From Butyrivibrio sp. FCS014 (GTDB taxonomy: Bacteria; Bacillota; Clostridia; Lachnospirales; Lachnospiraceae), in NCBI RefSeq assembly GCF_000526935.1, contig NZ_JAHA01000019.1, positions 682,001 through 746,000 on the forward strand: a stretch of DNA of 64,000 nucleotides, written 5' to 3'. The position numbers and the translations under genes are program-made. Below, in pieces: positions 34,694 through 43,589 of the stretch. The first letter of the stretch is position 1, and each line of letters starts with the position of its first letter. The notes below the pieces were generated by a model. It made no database searches, was not told where the DNA came from, and was given only the letters and a program-made list of their open reading frames with translations.

Positions 34694-35236
34694 TTACGCT
34701 ATTAATTCCTCGATATTTTTGCTCTCCGTCTTTCTTAAGGCGCTTCCTATCCTCATGCATGCGGAGTAGATAATTCCTATTCCGTAGATGATACATGCTG
34801 TGGCAGGTCTTTTTATAAATACAATACAGGCCAGAGCCATAAGAATATTTACTACGCCGTGGGTCAGCTTCATCTTCATCCCGGCGCCGTATCTTCTCTG
34901 TTCAAAGGCCCTTAATATTTCCACCAGTCCGGAAAATGCATGAATGATAACAAGATAGCTAAGTACGTATATTTTCGGAACATCCACAATGGATGCCGAC
35001 AGATACCCGAAGTCCGTCAGAATGATTCCCTTGTACAGAATGATCTTGCCACCCACCATGTGTCTTGCCATGGAAAAGAAATATATAAGGGTGCCGATAC
35101 CATAGAAAAGGAGCCATACACCCAGGATGGTTATTACAATACTGTAACCGTCTTCAGGCTCTAAGATTATGATAAGGCCGGCAGCTATCATCACCAGCGC
35201 AAAAAGTATGCTTCTTATCTTCTGAAATCTGCTCAT
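34694..35236 (-). CDS. DUF308/HdeD-like membrane protein
   Basis: A 180-residue protein with six predicted hydrophobic helices arranged in pairs (SILFALVMIAAGLIIIL, IVITILGVWLLFYGIGTLIYF, and later VVNILMALACIVFI, ACIIYGIGIIYSACM). This is the HdeD/DUF308 pattern; the function in Firmicutes is unknown. Its start overlaps the stop of the upstream gene by 4 bases, so it is coupled to it. It is the last gene of a three-gene operon. Confidence 0.75.
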   Translation of the reverse strand: MSRFQKIRSILFALVMIAAGLIIILEPEDGYSIVITILGVWLLFYGIGTLIYFFSMARHMVGGKIILYKGIILTDFGYLSASIVDVPKIYVLSYLVIIHAFSGLVEILRAFEQRRYGAGMKMKLTHGVVNILMALACIVFIKRPATACIIYGIGIIYSACMRIGSALRKTESKNIEELIA

Positions 35237-36342
35237 CCTTTTCCTCTTCTCTTAACATCTGGAATTCCCGTCAGGTAATTCCCCGAAAGCTTGATATTTG
35301 TTGATACCATTTCCTTGTGAGAAAGGGCTCCGTAAAAGAACTTTCCAAGGAAGGTCCTTGCTTTCCCGCCCTTCTGGGCATCCTTGTATTCCTGCTGATA
35401 CTTCTCTATGTCAAAGTCTTCGATGGTCTGCCCCGAGAGCTCTTCTCCAAAGGCTTTCCAGTCCGCGCAGGCATTAAGCTGCCTCTTTTCCAGAATCTCT
35501 TTGATCCGCGCTTCATACGGATCAACGCTTTCGGTGTCATACCGCTCAAGTTCGAAGTTCTCATCATCGCTTCTTATGAACTTCATGGCGTAGACCATCT
35601 GTCTGAAGGCCTTCATGTAATCAGAAGGATTGTCCTTGACCACCTGTCTGTAGTCTGCCCAGGCGGGAAGATATCTGTATCTTGCAAAGCTGTAATCCGG
35701 GAAATGTCCCGCTCTTCCGTGACCCAGATTCATAATGGAGTTCTCACTGCTCTGGAAAAGACTTCCCGTATACAGGCCATTTTCTATATCATCCGGTTCG
35801 GAGGTCTTGTGCCTGAAGCGGATCTTTCTTTTAATAAAGCCATCCCCCTCCGGAATCAGCTCGTAGAAGTCGTAGTTGGTGTTGTTGATAACAAGTGACG
35901 GAGTTCCCGCAAAATAGGTGTGAGCCCAGGTGTCCGCCAGGACGTGCATGGCTATGCCCACTGACTGAAGGCTTCTGCCCTTGGCAAGCTCCACTGTCTT
36001 TTTGAGAAGTTCTCCGTTGGGGCCGCAGATAAGCCTGTATTTGGAGAGATATCTTTTCCCCGCCCACTTCTTGGTGGCATAAAGATCTTTGGGTAAAAAG
36101 TGAAAGGCCGCCCAGATCTTGGTGATATCCTGAAGTCCCACCAGGTCTGTTCTGTGGTCCATGAGTTCCAGCTGAAACTGTGTGGTGGCAACGCTTTTGG
36201 GAGCCTTTAATTTAGACAGCAGCGTCACGGAGCAAAGGTCCACAAACTGGGCGCTGTAGCAGATCTCCATAGCTTCTTCGTGGGAGTAGCCCGCCAGATA
36301 TGCGGCTGCGTAAGTTGCGTAGTAGTGAAAATCTTCCTGCAT
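35233..36342 (-). CDS. protein of unknown function, resembles DUF6765 family
   Basis: A 369-residue soluble protein. It begins MQEDFHYYATYAAAYLAGY, a start I associate with DUF6765 proteins (from memory, not checked). It has a His/Asp-rich motif AMHVLADTWAHTYFAGTP near residue 135, plus a second His at DFHYY. These resemble metal-binding patterns of zinc-dependent phospholipase C-like folds, so a hydrolase is possible but unproven. It has no signal peptide. It sits 3 bases after the membrane protein 36346-36864 and overlaps the DUF308 gene, so it may work at the membrane with both. Confidence 0.7.
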   Translation of the reverse strand: MQEDFHYYATYAAAYLAGYSHEEAMEICYSAQFVDLCSVTLLSKLKAPKSVATTQFQLELMDHRTDLVGLQDITKIWAAFHFLPKDLYATKKWAGKRYLSKYRLICGPNGELLKKTVELAKGRSLQSVGIAMHVLADTWAHTYFAGTPSLVINNTNYDFYELIPEGDGFIKRKIRFRHKTSEPDDIENGLYTGSLFQSSENSIMNLGHGRAGHFPDYSFARYRYLPAWADYRQVVKDNPSDYMKAFRQMVYAMKFIRSDDENFELERYDTESVDPYEARIKEILEKRQLNACADWKAFGEELSGQTIEDFDIEKYQQEYKDAQKGGKARTFLGKFFYGALSHKEMVSTNIKLSGNYLTGIPDVKRRGKG

Positions 36343-36345
36343 ATC

Positions 36346-36864
36346 TTACTCCTCCCCTGCTATTTTTTTCAGACTGTAATATATGATCGAAGAAATAATC
36401 AGATTCAGGACCGTAGCGCAGTTGGCCACGTCCACCAAAAACGAAGCAACGGTAACATCGAACTGAGTGCCGTATACGTCTATTTCAGATGCAAAATACT
36501 GCTCGAATCCGGTTATATCCAGATACAAGAGGAAGGCTGCCAGCAAAAGATAGAGATAGTGCTTCTTTCTCCCTGTCCCCACCTGTATCGCGCATCGCCC
36601 TATATAATAGTGCAGAAGGATCACAAACAGGATCACGGCAACAAAGATTGCATACATAAGTGCCCTCATCTGCGGCGTATCCTCCAGGTCTCTCATAAGA
36701 AATTCCATGAGATCAAGCTCTCCGAAAGCCATCTCGGCAAACACCTTGATCACAGACCACAGGCCGAAAAAGATAATGCCCATGCCGCTTACAACAAGGC
36801 CGTTGCTGATCTTACGATATCTCATATCCAGTTTGTCATTGTATTCAAAAGACTTTGCATCCAT
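36346..36864 (-). CDS. membrane protein of unknown function
   Basis: A 172-residue protein with four predicted membrane helices (ISNGLVVSGMGIIFFGLWSVI, LMYAIFVAVILFVILLHYYI, YLYLLLAAFLLYL, and VDVANCATVLNLIISSIIYY). A conserved acidic loop FGELDLMEFLMRDLED lies between the first two. I do not recognise the family. It is the first gene of the three-gene operon that ends at 34694. Confidence 0.7.
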   Translation of the reverse strand: MDAKSFEYNDKLDMRYRKISNGLVVSGMGIIFFGLWSVIKVFAEMAFGELDLMEFLMRDLEDTPQMRALMYAIFVAVILFVILLHYYIGRCAIQVGTGRKKHYLYLLLAAFLLYLDITGFEQYFASEIDVYGTQFDVTVASFLVDVANCATVLNLIISSIIYYSLKKIAGEE

Positions 36865-36902
36865 GATTTAATCCTGCCTTCAGATTAATTGTAGCACAAA
36901 GC

Positions 36903-36947
36903 AAAAACCGTGTATCGGAGAAGTTTAATCACTTTTCCGATACACGG
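36903..36947. terminator. bidirectional intrinsic terminator
   Basis: CCGTGTATCGGA and TCCGATACACGG form a 12-base stem extended by AAGT/ACTT, with T-runs on both strands. It ends the chemoreceptor/99-residue-protein transcript on the minus strand. Confidence 0.85.
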
Positions 36948-36991
36948 ATATTTTTTCTTATGACCCTGTCACAGGGAAAAGAGCTATCTCT

Positions 36992-37291
36992 TTAAACCGC
37001 AGAAATGGTAAGCTGCTGGGGCTCAACATTTCTGATCTCGCCCTTTCTTCCACGGCAAACGATGCCCTTTTCTATGGTAATCATGCTGGCATGGCTCTTC
37101 ATGGCGTCGGTGATCTGCTTGACTGCTGCCTCGTAGTCATTTGGAGTCATGGGGATCACATACTCATGATTCAGATGCTCCGTGGATATCACTGCGGACC
37201 TGAATCTGGGCACGTATCTGATTCCGTAGAAGGTGCATATTTCAGTGTTTAGCATTCCACTGTTATCTGAGCATTGCATTGAAATATACAT
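36992..37291 (-). CDS. small protein of unknown function downstream of a chemoreceptor
   Basis: A 99-residue protein with GAGAGG before its ATG, 19 bases after the chemoreceptor stop, so almost certainly co-transcribed. It begins MYISMQCSDNSG and contains YVIPMTPNDYEAAVKQITDAM and the basic stretch VCRGRKGEIR. It is predicted soluble, alpha/beta. I do not recognise the family. Placement suggests a modulator of receptor signalling, but nothing in the sequence proves it. Confidence 0.65.
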   Translation of the reverse strand: MYISMQCSDNSGMLNTEICTFYGIRYVPRFRSAVISTEHLNHEYVIPMTPNDYEAAVKQITDAMKSHASMITIEKGIVCRGRKGEIRNVEPQQLTISAV

Positions 37292-37310
37292 TTGCTTACC
37301 TCTCTTTCGC

Positions 37311-39338
37311 TTAAATCTTAAAATCTCTTACAAAGTCTTCGATTGTAGCTGCGGAGCTGGAAACTGTTGTAGCACTTTCGTCCACACCCTGGCTCTCGTC
37401 GGCAACCTGCTGTGCACTGACAGCCAGATTATCTGTAGTCGCTGTAACCTCTTCGGTACTTGCCGACTGTTCCTGTGAAATAGCTGCAACTGATGTTGCT
37501 ATGGTATCTACATTGCTGATCTTGTTGATCATCTGCTTAACTGTATCACTGGTCACATCAAGACTGGAGAAGATCTCTTCGAAGGTCTTTCCTGCGGTCT
37601 GTACCGCCTCTGTACTTGCATTGATCTCATCCATGTTAGCTTCTGACTTCTCTGACAGGGACTTGATCTGTGCTGTGATCTCGGTAATGATCTTGCCTAT
37701 TTCTGTGGTGGACTCCGCAGAGTTTGCAGCCAGCTGTCCGATCTCCTGAGCAACTACCGCAAAGCCCTTGCCGGCTTCGCCTGCTCTTGCGGCCTCAATG
37801 GAAGCATTAAGGGAAAGCAGGTTTGTCTGTGATGCAATGGAATTGATGATCTCTATGATGGAGTTGATCTTCTGTGCGGATTCTCCAACAGCCTGTACAT
37901 CTGTATTCATGTCGCTCATGGAAGCTGAGATCCTGCCCATTCCATCCTGAACCACTTCCATGTCTCTTTGTCCGTCCCGGGCCTTTCCAACCAGAGTCTC
38001 TACTGTAGCACTGGCTTCATTTCCCTTATCCATAAGCTCTGTAACTTCTGTAGCAAGCTCGGTGGCATTGTTTGCAAGCTCTGCCACAGCGCTGGCCATT
38101 CCGTTCATTGCATCTCTGATCTGATTCATGTTTGTGGACTGTTCTGTCGCCTGAACATTAAGCTTGCCGGAAGCATCCTTACTGTTCTCAGCCTCGGTAG
38201 CCAGTTTCTCGGTCTCATCCTTGATGTTTCCGAGAGTTCCTCTCATGTGTCCCACAAAGGATCTCATGTTGTTGTTCATCAGGCCGATCTCATCGTCGCC
38301 TCCCTCAGGAATATCTACGGTGAAATCACCATCTGTGATCCTGGTGATGTTATCTGTAAGATTACCGACAGGAACTGAAACGAATTTCTTTAGCAGCATA
38401 TAAAGGACAACCGAGATGATAAGTATCATCAGGATCATCAGTCCGATACAGATATATTCAAAGGTTCTAAGGCCTGAAAGAACCTCATTCTTTGCTACTG
38501 AACAAATAAGAGTCCAGTCGGTTCCCGGAATGTTTCTGCTGCCCACATAATATATCTGTCCGTTTTCGGATTTGATCTCAACAACTTCTGTTGATCCGGT
38601 CTTTGCAAACTGGTAAGCGGAGTTCAGGAACAAAGCCTCAGGATGGTCTCCTACTTTTGTTCCGTTATAATCAGTTTTGAAATATGAAAGAATGATATCG
38701 TTTGCCAGAAGCATAGCGCCTCCGGTCTTTACCGGCTTAATGGAACCTATCTCTTCCACGATCCCGTCCAGTGTATAATCGGTTGAAGCCACACCCTCTC
38801 TGGCATCAGCAAGTTTTACCTTTCTTGTAAAAGAAACAACCATGCTGCCGGTATCGCTGTCTACATAAGGTTCTCCGGGGAAAAATGTGCTATGCTGCAG
38901 TCCTTCCTGGTACCAGGATCTCTCTGTTGCAACATAATCGGGATCCGGCACCCATCCCGAAGGATCGATCCAGGCTCCGGTCGCAGTTGCCACATACATA
39001 CCGTTGGGCATGTACTCGTTCTTGGTAAGTGTAGGAATCAGGAAACTTGCCATTGCATTATCATTGGGAAAAGAAACTGATTCAAGCGCGGCAGCTGAGG
39101 CATCGCAATACTCCATAAGAGTTGTGATCTCTCGTCCGATCTTCTCTGAATAATAATCAGACTCTTTATCCAGATTGTTGGTGGCAAGTTCCGTGATGAT
39201 GTTTCTTGCCTGCACAGCAACTATATACATAATGAGGATTATGGATGCTGCGATCATAGGTATCAAAACCTTCAAGAGCTTGCCGCTTACGCTCTTTTTG
39301 GCCTTTACCTTATTGTCTTGTACTTTCTTTTCAGCCAT
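37311..39338 (-). CDS. methyl-accepting chemotaxis protein with dCache sensor
   Basis: A 675-residue chemoreceptor from the ATG at 39338 (GGAG nine bases upstream; the frame is open to a TTG at 39353). A membrane helix lies near residues 25-45, then a ~240-residue double-Cache sensor ([47 protein letters not shown] are typical Cache motifs, often binding amino acids or other small metabolites). A second helix lies near 295-320, followed by HAMP and the signalling hairpin [20 protein letters not shown] near residue 511. A TATAAT -10 lies about 80 bases upstream (39418-39423) without a good -35. No sigma-28 site was found. Confidence 0.93.
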   Translation of the reverse strand: MAEKKVQDNKVKAKKSVSGKLLKVLIPMIAASIILIMYIVAVQARNIITELATNNLDKESDYYSEKIGREITTLMEYCDASAAALESVSFPNDNAMASFLIPTLTKNEYMPNGMYVATATGAWIDPSGWVPDPDYVATERSWYQEGLQHSTFFPGEPYVDSDTGSMVVSFTRKVKLADAREGVASTDYTLDGIVEEIGSIKPVKTGGAMLLANDIILSYFKTDYNGTKVGDHPEALFLNSAYQFAKTGSTEVVEIKSENGQIYYVGSRNIPGTDWTLICSVAKNEVLSGLRTFEYICIGLMILMILIISVVLYMLLKKFVSVPVGNLTDNITRITDGDFTVDIPEGGDDEIGLMNNNMRSFVGHMRGTLGNIKDETEKLATEAENSKDASGKLNVQATEQSTNMNQIRDAMNGMASAVAELANNATELATEVTELMDKGNEASATVETLVGKARDGQRDMEVVQDGMGRISASMSDMNTDVQAVGESAQKINSIIEIINSIASQTNLLSLNASIEAARAGEAGKGFAVVAQEIGQLAANSAESTTEIGKIITEITAQIKSLSEKSEANMDEINASTEAVQTAGKTFEEIFSSLDVTSDTVKQMINKISNVDTIATSVAAISQEQSASTEEVTATTDNLAVSAQQVADESQGVDESATTVSSSAATIEDFVRDFKI

Positions 39339-39504
39339 ATCATTATTCTCCAATCGATAACAACAGTGTTAATAGGTTGAAAATCATTTAATTGTGTGCG
39401 CAATTTACCACATTTTCATTATAGCCTGTTTTTACAGCTTTTGTTCGCTTTTATAGTATTTTTATAATCATTTAATCGTTAATCAATTTTTGCAAAAAAC
39501 CACT

Positions 39505-39531
39505 AAAAAAGCCTCCCCGACAGGGGAGGCC
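39505..39531 (-). terminator. strong intrinsic terminator
   Basis: GCCTCCCC-TGTC-GGGGAGGC followed by TTTTTT on the minus strand. It separates the small FliM-peptide-like gene from the chemoreceptor gene, so they are distinct transcription units. The remainder of 39339-39504 is AT-rich leader with the chemoreceptor's candidate -10. Confidence 0.92.
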
Positions 39532-39554
39532 AAACCTCAAAAATATGTATAAAA

Positions 39555-39764
39555 CTATTTGCCCATGGAAGCTATGAGAGCATCGATCTCAGCCTGGCTG
39601 AGCATCTTGCTGCTGCCTGCATCAGGTGCTGCTGCAGGAGCTGCCGCTGCGGGCGTAGGAACCTGAGCCGCAGTGAATCCACCACCGCCGCCTGCCTGTG
39701 ACGACTTACCCATTATGCTTGCTAAAAGAGCCTGCTGCTCCGGGCTTAATCCGTTAGCATCCAT
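39555..39764 (-). CDS. 69-residue protein with a FliM-N-like CheY-binding peptide
   Basis: A short protein in two amphipathic ends joined by a Gly-, Ala- and Pro-rich linker (~35 residues). The C-terminal end reads MLSQAEIDALIASMGK, matching the conserved N-terminal peptide of the flagellar switch protein FliM (LSQAEIDALL in E. coli), which binds phosphorylated CheY (family knowledge). The N-terminal end, LSPEQQALLASIMGK, resembles it (QALLASIMGK versus DALIAS-MGK), so the protein looks two-headed. None of the FliM/FliN/FliY structural domains are present. It has its own promoter, AAAGGA site and terminator. It is likely a CheY-interacting adaptor or sink, but untested. Confidence 0.78.
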   Translation of the reverse strand: MDANGLSPEQQALLASIMGKSSQAGGGGGFTAAQVPTPAAAAPAAAPDAGSSKMLSQAEIDALIASMGK

Positions 39765-39797
39765 CTAATATGAGTCCTTTCGCATATTTCTGACCAT

Positions 39798-39826
39798 AGA
39801 TTAACAAAGCTGTAAGCCTACGTCAA
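39798..39826 (-). promoter_or_regulatory. promoter of the FliM-peptide-like gene
   Basis: Minus-strand -35 TTGACG (39821-39826), 17-base spacer, -10 TAATCT (39798-39803), about 34 bases before the ATG. It is a sigma-A type, not the motility sigma factor. Confidence 0.6.
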
Positions 39827-39857
39827 CTAACATTTTTATAAAGAGAATGTAAACTGC

Positions 39858-41813
39858 TTAATTCTTTTCTCTTATGGCACCGCTCTCAAAGGCCTTAAGA
39901 AGATCTTTAAGGTCATCTATCTGCTGCTGTAGATTCTTGCCTATATCCGTATCCCGCACCAGTATCCGCTTCCTTGACTTCTCCGTCATCTGAATTGCGG
40001 GAGTATTTTCACCCCCCTTTACAAAAGGTTTGTGCTGGGCAAGAGCAAGATGGTTGGAGTTGTAGATCAGGGTATAGCCTGCTATTCCCGTCTTCTCATG
40101 GTAGGCCTTGGAAATACCTCCGTCTATGATATAGAGCTTGCCGTTTGCCTTAACGGGGCTCTCTCCCTTCATGGTCTCCACCGGCACATGTCCGTTAATG
40201 ATATGGGCCCACTCAGGGTCAAGGCCGAATTCACGAAGGATCTTGTCAGCGTAGGCTTCCATTGAGGAGAATTTGTAATAGGAATTGAAGTTCTCTTTGC
40301 ACAGCTCTTTTTCATGTTTAAGGAACAGATGCTCAAAGGTAGTGATCCTGTCCTTACCGAAAAGAGGCGACTTGGGACCGCACCACAGATACCACATAAG
40401 GTCCACCGCATCCTGCTTCTTCTCAGGGTCATCCCTGGGGTCAAGAAAATATGCATCATGGATCTTGATGTTAAGGTAATCCATCAGCTCTTTTCCCGAG
40501 AAGCTTCCGTCCGGGGTGTTCATCGTGTCAAAGTTTCCCTGCTCATCCATGGGTATACAGCCGTGGTAGAGAAGGTTGTTATTGATGCTGCGGTACATGG
40601 CTCCGTGGGAGTAGAGGAACTGCACGTGGCGTATAAGGACCCTTGAATGGATGAAGCTAAGCTGCAGGGTGCGCATCAGCTCCTCCTCCGCCTCCGTCAG
40701 CCTGTAGGGGTCTTTCGGGTCTATTGTCGGGAAATTGGTATCGTTTAGCTTATAGCGCTTTCCATCGATTGTAACTTCCCCGGTTTCATAGTCAATCTTA
40801 TCGAGAAGAAGCCTCTCCTCAAGGCCGTACTCAGGATGCTTTTTGATCAGCTGCCCTTCCAGCTTTAGCTGTATGATACTGATGGCCTTGCACATCTTGG
40901 CGGCAAGCTTTGGATTGACGGAATCGTATTTGTTCTTGTCCAGAAGATGCGGCCTGAAGCACTCGCAGGGGTCATCCCTGTAAACTTCCGCAGCGAACAT
41001 GGACAGCGGTCTTAAGTTGATTCCGTAGCCGTCCTCCAATGCATCGAAGCTGTTGTAGCTGGTGCCTATCCTAAGCACATTTGCGATGCAGGCTGTGTTG
41101 CCGCAGGCAGCTCCCATCCAGTCTATATCGTGATTGCCCCACTGTATGTCCACGTCATGGAAATTCATCAGCTCTTCCATAACAAGGTCAGGTCTTGCTC
41201 CCCTGTCAAAGATGTCTCCTATTATGTGAAGTGAATCTATGGTCAGGTTCTGGATGAGCTCGCAGAGGGCGATGATAAACTCATCAGCAAAATCAATCTC
41301 TATAATGCCGTTTACGATCTCGCTGTAGTAGAGCTTCTTGTTGGGATCGTTCATATCAAGGTGAAGAAGCTCATCGATGGCATAGGCATAGTCCGCAGGC
41401 ATCTTCTTTCTGACCTTGGACCTGGTGTACTTGGAGCTCACCACCCTGCAGATGGAAATAAGCCTGTTGATGGTGATCTTCTGATGCTCCTGGAGAACCT
41501 TCTCCGGGATGGTGGCATCGTGCCTTATGCCGCTTATAACTTCCCTTGGATAATAGATAAGATTGGCCAGCTGCAGCTGGTCGGATTCAGACATCATATT
41601 GCCGAAGGTCTCCTCGATCTTGGCCCTGATGATACCCGAAGAACTGCGAAGAAGATGTGAAAAAGCCTCATATTCTCCGTGTATGTCGGAAAAGAAATAC
41701 TCCGTTCCCTTGGGAAGGGCGCAGATAGCCCGAAGGTTTATGATCTCTGCGGCGGCCTTTCTGGAATTGGGAAACTCCTTGCTAAGAAGTCTTAAGTACT
41801 CTATATCTCTCAT
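39858..41813 (-). CDS. fbp: fructose-1,6-bisphosphatase class III
   Basis: A 651-residue manganese-type phosphatase of gluconeogenesis (fructose 1,6-bisphosphate to fructose 6-phosphate), of the large class III found in Firmicutes. Metallophosphoesterase-like motifs are visible: FFSDIHGEYEAF near residue 40, HIIGDIFDRGARPD, WGNHDIDWMGA, and HIINGHVPVE in the C-terminal half. Length matches the family (~640-670). The ATG overlaps the nth stop codon by 1 base (TAATG), so the two genes are coupled. Confidence 0.95.
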   Translation of the reverse strand: MRDIEYLRLLSKEFPNSRKAAAEIINLRAICALPKGTEYFFSDIHGEYEAFSHLLRSSSGIIRAKIEETFGNMMSESDQLQLANLIYYPREVISGIRHDATIPEKVLQEHQKITINRLISICRVVSSKYTRSKVRKKMPADYAYAIDELLHLDMNDPNKKLYYSEIVNGIIEIDFADEFIIALCELIQNLTIDSLHIIGDIFDRGARPDLVMEELMNFHDVDIQWGNHDIDWMGAACGNTACIANVLRIGTSYNSFDALEDGYGINLRPLSMFAAEVYRDDPCECFRPHLLDKNKYDSVNPKLAAKMCKAISIIQLKLEGQLIKKHPEYGLEERLLLDKIDYETGEVTIDGKRYKLNDTNFPTIDPKDPYRLTEAEEELMRTLQLSFIHSRVLIRHVQFLYSHGAMYRSINNNLLYHGCIPMDEQGNFDTMNTPDGSFSGKELMDYLNIKIHDAYFLDPRDDPEKKQDAVDLMWYLWCGPKSPLFGKDRITTFEHLFLKHEKELCKENFNSYYKFSSMEAYADKILREFGLDPEWAHIINGHVPVETMKGESPVKANGKLYIIDGGISKAYHEKTGIAGYTLIYNSNHLALAQHKPFVKGGENTPAIQMTEKSRKRILVRDTDIGKNLQQQIDDLKDLLKAFESGAIREKN

Positions 41814-42457
41814 TATTCCCCCATGGTTTTTCGTCCGTATTTACATACATCCTGAAGGCAGCAAGCTGCGCAGTTAGGGCGCCTTGCAACGCAGACCGCC
41901 CTGCCGTGAACAACAAAGCGGTGGCAGAGATCGTTCCCTTCTTCGGGAGGTATGATCTTCCACAGCTCTTTTTCCACCTTGGCAGGTTCCTTGATATTGT
42001 CCACAAGGCCTATAAGGTTGCAGAGCCTGATGCAGTGGGTATCCGTGACAATGGCGGGCTTTCCGAACACATCACCAAGGACCAGATTGGCGCTCTTTCT
42101 TCCAACCCCTGGGAGCTTCAACAGCTCTTCCATGGTATCGGGGACCTGGTCCAGATACTCGTAGTGGAGCATCTTCATGCAGGCGGAAATATCCCTGGCT
42201 TTGGAATTGCCAAGGCCGCAGGGCCGCACTATCTTTTCGATGTCAGCTACATCTGCCATTGCCAGCGCTTCGATTGTCGGGAACTTCTCGTAGAGAAGCG
42301 GCGTTATCTGATCCACCCTGGCATCGGTACACTGAGCCGCAAGTCTTACGCTCACCAGAAGCTGCCAGGCCTTGTCATAGTCCAGAGTGCACTTGGCATC
42401 CGGATATTCTTTTTTGAGTCTCTCGATCACCTCGAGAGCAAGCTTTTTCTTAGTCAT
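41813..42457 (-). CDS. nth: endonuclease III (DNA glycosylase/AP lyase)
   Basis: A 214-residue base-excision repair enzyme removing oxidised pyrimidines. The helix-hairpin-helix reads LPGVGRKSANLVL with the catalytic lysine, the catalytic aspartate is in VTDTHC, and the C-terminal 4Fe-4S ligands follow C-x6-C-x2-C-x5-C (CVARRPNCAACCLQDVC). The ATG at 42457 fits the family's usual N-terminus; the open frame to 42529 is probably untranslated. There is no well-spaced Shine-Dalgarno, and a -10 box lies six bases upstream, so the mRNA may be leaderless. fbp follows with overlap. Confidence 0.93.
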   Translation of the reverse strand: MTKKKLALEVIERLKKEYPDAKCTLDYDKAWQLLVSVRLAAQCTDARVDQITPLLYEKFPTIEALAMADVADIEKIVRPCGLGNSKARDISACMKMLHYEYLDQVPDTMEELLKLPGVGRKSANLVLGDVFGKPAIVTDTHCIRLCNLIGLVDNIKEPAKVEKELWKIIPPEEGNDLCHRFVVHGRAVCVARRPNCAACCLQDVCKYGRKTMGE

Positions 42458-42463
42458 ACCTCT

Positions 42464-42493
42464 ATTGTAAACGAAATATCCCCCACATGACAC
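42464..42493 (-). promoter_or_regulatory. candidate promoter giving a leaderless nth mRNA
   Basis: Minus-strand -10 TACAAT (42464-42469) and -35 GTGTCA (42488-42493) with an 18-base spacer. Only six bases separate the -10 from the nth ATG, which would place the transcription start on the start codon. Confidence 0.5.
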
Positions 42494-42623
42494 CCTTTTA
42501 CTGACACAAATCTCCCAAATACTGACCATGATGCCCGGCCGTCACTTGCACTGTAGGGCCGCGGCGGGTAAAATATAAGGGTAGGCCAAAGGCCTAAATA
42601 CATTGGGGAATCGGGGGGAAATC

Positions 42624-42914
42624 ATGTTACAATTTTTTGCTGCAAATTTCAGCAGGGTAATCGCGTTTCTTACCATCATCGAATTTGAGCTGGTGCTCAC
42701 CTACAGGCGCAGATACCTTCTGAATAACACCAAGATCAACACCGCGGTCATGGCGGTTTCGGCGCTGGTTTTCATGGATGCCTTCATCTACACCGTAAGA
42801 ACCTACAGCCACCCGCAGTCCGTATCCGTTCCCGGGCTCATAAGGCTCTCGGTACATCTGGTGGTGATCGTATTTCTTTTTATTTTCTACTTTGTAAAAC
42901 AGAATGAAAAATAA
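42624..42914 (+). CDS. small membrane protein of unknown function
   Basis: A 96-residue protein from the ATG at 42624 (GGGGGG upstream; the open frame begins at a TTG at 42603). It has about three hydrophobic helices (ANFSRVIAFLTIIEFELVLTY, TAVMAVSALVFMDAFIYTV, LIRLSVHLVVIVFLFIFYFV) joined by a basic loop. I do not recognise the family. It stands alone between the nth promoter and a shared terminator. Confidence 0.65.
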   Translation: MLQFFAANFSRVIAFLTIIEFELVLTYRRRYLLNNTKINTAVMAVSALVFMDAFIYTVRTYSHPQSVSVPGLIRLSVHLVVIVFLFIFYFVKQNEK

Positions 42915-42980
42915 CAAAAAAGAGGCGCCTTCTTCCGTCTCACCGATTCTATAGGTGGTCCGGAGTAAAGCGCCTTTTTT
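42915..42980. terminator. bidirectional terminator between convergent genes
   Basis: AAAAAAGAGGCGC pairs with GCGCCTTTTTT around a ~40-base loop. It lies between the small membrane protein (plus) and the GtrA-like gene (minus), with T-runs on both strands. Confidence 0.75.
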
Positions 42981-42995
42981 ATTTATCTTTTTATA

Positions 42996-43550
42996 TTATT
43001 CTGCTGTCTTCTCTGTAGGCGGGAAGATGATCTTATTTACAAAGAAAAATACTACCATCGATACGCCTCCATTGAGCACAGTTGTTCCGATGTTGTAGAT
43101 GAAGTCCGGAACCACCAGTCCCGCTACCGCAACCCAGATACAGTTGATGGAGTTGACAATGCAGGTGATGATGCAGAATGCAACCACATACCATGCAACC
43201 TGCTTGCCTGTGTTGCCGTGGCTTCTGAATACAAACAGCTTCTGAATAGGGAAGTTGATGCACTCTCCGATGATCATGGCAACCATATATGCCGTAAAGT
43301 ATGCCAGTCCGCCGTGGGCCTGATCGTATCCGAGGATATTCCAGTCGAAGGTCTCCCCGAACATTGTAAGGGGTATCCCGGGCCAGCCAAAGGATCTGTC
43401 TCCCAGTCCCGCAAAGGCTGCCGGCAAAAACTGCAGCATCAGATATTTCAGCACAGTTATAAGGTTACTAACTATTACAAACAGTCCGCCCTCTCTTATC
43501 CACTGGGCAGCCTTGGGGTGTTTTTCTGCGAAATCACTCCAGAATTTCAT
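42996..43550 (-). CDS. GtrA-like membrane protein
   Basis: A 184-residue protein with four hydrophobic helices and the FPIQKLFVFRS motif that marks the GtrA family (small flippase-like proteins for polyprenyl-linked sugars). It is longer than most GtrA proteins because of an extra ~45-residue loop after helix 1 (GLGDRSFGWPGIPLTMFGET). It follows the GH3 gene 43590-46010 by 39 bases and is probably its operon partner. GGAGG precedes the ATG. Confidence 0.78.
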   Translation of the reverse strand: MKFWSDFAEKHPKAAQWIREGGLFVIVSNLITVLKYLMLQFLPAAFAGLGDRSFGWPGIPLTMFGETFDWNILGYDQAHGGLAYFTAYMVAMIIGECINFPIQKLFVFRSHGNTGKQVAWYVVAFCIITCIVNSINCIWVAVAGLVVPDFIYNIGTTVLNGGVSMVVFFFVNKIIFPPTEKTAE

Positions 43551-43589
43551 ATTCTATACCTCCGCATTTCTCAAAATTTCCGAAAAATG

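Noticed and set aside
39339..39554. Cyclic di-GMP riboswitch upstream of the dCache chemoreceptor
   Set aside because: The leader lacks the conserved GEMM elements; only a -10 box and the preceding gene's terminator are present.
41990..42490. Plus-strand frame opposite nth
   Set aside because: Antisense to endonuclease III with all its catalytic and iron-sulfur motifs; no support for a second gene.
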